The position numbers and the translations under genes are program-made. From Desulfovibrio sp. (GTDB lineage: Bacteria > Desulfobacterota > Desulfovibrionia > Desulfovibrionales > Desulfovibrionaceae), in NCBI GenBank assembly GCA_031260965.1, contig JAISKK010000158.1, forward strand, positions 1-45,452: 45,452 bases of DNA. Reading direction: 5' to 3'. Of this stretch, positions 43,735 to 45,452 are shown in pieces; positions within the stretch are counted from its first letter, which is position 1, and each line of letters starts with the position of its first letter. The notes beneath the pieces were generated by a model. That model did no database searches and was not told the DNA's origin. It saw only the letters and a program-made list of their open reading frames with translations.

Positions 43735-44579
43735 GACCGGCACCCGCATTGCTGTTCACGATAGAGATCGTGAGAAATTTTTTCCTGGTCCTTGAAAGAA
43801 GCCAGCCTTTTCTGCAACTCGTCAAAATCGACCAGATTGCCGTCAAATTCCGGCCCGTCCACACAGGTGAAACGGGTTTGCCCGCCCACACTCACCCGGC
43901 AGGCCCCGCACATGCCCATCCCATCCACCATCATGGCGTTCAGGCTGACAGTGACCGGCCTGTTGAATGGTTTCACGGTCCCGACCACGGCCCGCATCAT
44001 GGGGACCGGTCCGACCGCCACCACTTCGCGCACGGAAGAGTCGGCGCGCAGGCGTTCTTCCAGGGCCTCCGTGACCAGACCCTTGCGACCGGCGCTGCCG
44101 TCGTCCGTGGCTATCAGAACCTCCGGACAAAAAGATTCCAGTTCCTTGCGGAAGAGCAGGAGATTTTCACTGCGCGCGCCGATTACCGCCACCACATGGT
44201 TGCCGGCCCGGTGGTGACCCTTGGCGATATGATGCATGGCGGCTATGCCCGTGCCGCCGCCGGAGCAGATCACCGTGCCCACCTTTTCAATGTGCGTGGG
44301 CCGCCCCAGCGGGCCGCAGACATCGGCTATGCTGTCCCCGTCGCCCATGTGGTTCAGGGCGTCCGTGCTCTTGCCCATGACCAGAAACACTATGCTGATG
44401 ACGCCGGCTTCGGCGTCCGCATCGGCAATGGTCAGGGGGAAGCGTTCTCCATTCTCGCTCACGCGCAGCATGACAAAATTACCGGGTCGGGCGGCTGCGG
44501 CGATGCGCGGCGCGTCAAGCAGCATCAGACTGGTGCGGCCCGGTATGAGTTCCTCTTTGCGGATGATCTTTGTCGGCAT
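43731..44579 (-). CDS. nfnA: NADH-dependent reduced ferredoxin:NADP+ oxidoreductase subunit A (NfnA)
   Basis: 282 residues. Ferredoxin-NADP reductase fold: FAD segment PGNFVMLRVSENGERFPLTIAD (~32-53), NAD site CSGGGTGIAAMHHIAKGH, and a C-terminal cysteine cluster MVDGMGMCGACRVSVGGQTRFTCVDGPEFDG that binds the [2Fe-2S] centre near the FAD. NfnA carries the NAD(H) site of the complex. It is related to dihydroorotate dehydrogenase electron-transfer subunit PyrK, but the linked nfnB and the length decide the call. First gene of the pair; a TATAAT hexamer lies ~69 nt upstream of the ATG. Confidence 0.92.
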   Translation of the reverse strand: MPTKIIRKEELIPGRTSLMLLDAPRIAAAARPGNFVMLRVSENGERFPLTIADADAEAGVISIVFLVMGKSTDALNHMGDGDSIADVCGPLGRPTHIEKVGTVICSGGGTGIAAMHHIAKGHHRAGNHVVAVIGARSENLLLFRKELESFCPEVLIATDDGSAGRKGLVTEALEERLRADSSVREVVAVGPVPMMRAVVGTVKPFNRPVTVSLNAMMVDGMGMCGACRVSVGGQTRFTCVDGPEFDGNLVDFDELQKRLASFKDQEKISHDLYREQQCGCRS

Positions 44580-44647
44580 AGGACTTTCTGACCTTTACAA
44601 ATACCGGGTTTATGCGAAGAGCCCAGCTCTTGGGCGATGCGGGGAAA

Positions 44648-44653
44648 ATTATA
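44648..44653 (-). promoter_or_regulatory. Candidate -10 box of nfnAB
   Basis: A perfect TATAAT on the minus strand, with no convincing -35 partner 16-18 bp upstream (TGGCTT at best). The whole 44580-44841 intergenic stretch is AT-rich near the promoter and otherwise shows no gene, RNA or repeat I can name. Confidence 0.35.
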
Positions 44654-44841
44654 GGAAATTTGTCTTTTTAAAGCCACCCGTTTTTGAGGGATATTGACAA
44701 AAATAATTTTTTTCCGGACAGGTGGATTTTGAAACGGCTAGGGAGAGGGTACATGCTGCTCCCTGACGTCGAAAGAGCCACGAGATCGGGATGGCTTCCG
44801 TTTTGTTCTTTCTCGGCATGACGGACCGTTTTGTGCGCTGG

Positions 44842-45264
44842 CTAACGTGATTCCCAAGGATTGACAAGCGGTACGCCGGATGTTTGGAAATCTGCCGCAT
44901 TCCGCGTTACCAGCGTCATTTTGTGAACAAGCGCAGTTGCCGCAATCAAGCTGTCCCTGAAAGGTCCCGGGTTCGGCACATGCAGAGCCGCGCTGCGTTT
45001 TGCGACCGTAGCATCAACCGGCAGAATCCGTCCGGCGAAGGCAGGCAGAACCTGGACTTCAAGCCAGGTCCGAAAAACAGCGCCTTGCAACGGGTCGCGG
45101 CGCTCGGCCAGCAACACGCCGATTTCAAGCTCCTGCACAGTGATGACCGACAAATACAGGTCTGTCGGATCTACACCATCTGCCCACTGCGCCACGTTTT
45201 TGTCAGCTCGCCCAATGCGAATTTTTCGCAACTCGGAAACTACGTTGGTATCAAGAACAAACAT
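44842..45264 (-). CDS. vapC: VapC-type PIN-domain ribonuclease toxin
   Basis: 140 residues, full length. PIN-domain acidic residues are all visible: Asp5 in FVLDTNVVSE, Glu45/Glu47 in VQELEIGV, Asp104 in FRDSLIAATAL and Asp125 in RNAADF. The sequence belongs to the FitB/VapC group common in proteobacteria (LYLSVIT...ELEIGV...AGRILPVD...VPLVNPW). Such toxins are Mg-dependent RNases held inactive by a coexpressed antitoxin. Its ATG overlaps the stop of the antitoxin frame (TGATG, 45266-45262), the classic coupling. The toxin shows no damage although the antitoxin reading frame appears broken. Confidence 0.88.
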   Translation of the reverse strand: MFVLDTNVVSELRKIRIGRADKNVAQWADGVDPTDLYLSVITVQELEIGVLLAERRDPLQGAVFRTWLEVQVLPAFAGRILPVDATVAKRSAALHVPNPGPFRDSLIAATALVHKMTLVTRNAADFQTSGVPLVNPWESR

Positions 45265-45452
45265 CAGGAAAAGTCCGCAGGTTGTGCAAGTTCATGCGAA
45301 AGCGGAATCTCAAAATCAATATCGGCGAGGTCCGGCATTGCCAGCCAATCGGCAATATTCTTCCGAGTTCCTGTAACACTCCCGATAAAGCTCAATGCTC
45401 ATCAGCACATGAGCCAGGCGACCTCGATCTGTGATAAAACCGGTCCATTGTT
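45264..45452 (-). pseudogene. Phd/YefM-type antitoxin gene, frameshifted and truncated by the window edge
   Basis: Two minus-strand frames each hold half of one antitoxin. From the window edge, one frame gives GFITDRGRLAHVLMSIELYRE, the usual 'vITdrGrp..VLlSie.Yr.l' end of a Phd-type DNA-binding domain. After a shift near 45375-45379 the next frame gives VTGTRKNIADWLAMPDLADIDFEIP...LAQPADFS and stops at 45264, the usual toxin-neutralising tail. Removing one base (T on the minus strand, ~45378) would join them as ...YREVTGTRKN... The first frame alone runs on to a stop at about 45321. Either a real +1 mutation or a sequence error; the 5' end is outside the window. Confidence 0.65.

Noticed and set aside
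44580-44841. A small minus-strand frame (44649-44900) and short direct repeats (CCGTTTTGT twice) in the nfnA-vapC gap
   Set aside because: The frame overlaps the vapC end, has no ribosome-binding site and no homology; the repeats are too short to mean anything.

Overview
The window looks like chromosomal DNA of a GC-rich sulfite/sulfate-reducing member of the Desulfovibrionaceae (Desulfovibrio/Bilophila-like). The main reasons are a dsrA-dsrB-dsrD-dsrN block with every expected siroheme/[4Fe-4S] cysteine, an nfnAB pair, an M99-type cell-shape peptidase and a complete division/cell-wall (dcw) cluster. No rRNA, tRNA, CRISPR array or prophage was seen.

Layout. 1-1300: the 3' part of a NitT/TauT-type substrate-binding protein with its terminator, then the 3' remnant of an IS3-family element. 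1391-10666 (all minus): dsrA, dsrB, dsrD and dsrN (siroheme amidase), followed on the same strand by an MltB-type lytic transglycosylase, a membrane-anchored DUF459 SGNH protein, a small SGNH hydrolase and an MBOAT acyltransferase. The last four resemble a cell-wall or polysaccharide O-acetylation module. 10812-11633 (plus): a hydrogenase-maturation protease fused to a cupin, divergent from dsrA. 11644-17226 (minus): a tripartite tricarboxylate (TTT) transporter, a D-2-hydroxyacid dehydrogenase and an LDH2/ComC-type dehydrogenase, then a hotdog thioesterase. Transporter plus two dehydrogenases of opposite stereochemistry match the known slcHFG-slcC/comC sulfolactate uptake and racemisation genes. 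The lyase suyAB is not in the window.

17395-35410 (plus): the dcw cluster mraZ-rsmH-ftsL-ftsI-murE-murF-mraY-murD-ftsW-murG-murC-murB-ftsQ-ftsA-ftsZ. It has three MraZ boxes at a 10-bp period upstream, many 4-17 bp gene overlaps, and a strong terminator after ftsZ. ddl is absent. 35565-39308 (plus): a large hybrid sensor histidine kinase with its own promoter. 39379-41067 (minus): an M99/Csd4-like peptidoglycan carboxypeptidase. 41266-42306 (plus): a SprA-related HExxH protein behind a near-consensus sigma-28 (FliA) promoter. 42316-44579 (minus): nfnA-nfnB, the electron-bifurcating ferredoxin:NADP+ oxidoreductase. 44842-45452 (minus): a VapC (PIN) toxin preceded by a frameshifted, window-truncated antitoxin gene.

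Working together (inference): TTT uptake and the two dehydrogenases could supply (R)-sulfolactate for a SuyAB encoded elsewhere. The sulfite released would be reduced by DsrABD, carrying siroheme made by DsrN, while Nfn balances ferredoxin and NAD(P)H. The other theme is cell-wall synthesis and remodelling: dcw, lytic transglycosylase, O-acetylation-like genes and the M99 peptidase. The points most worth a second look are the sulfolactate cluster beside dsr, the protease-cupin fusion, the envelope module behind dsr, the FliA promoter on the SprA gene, the M99 peptidase and the broken antitoxin.
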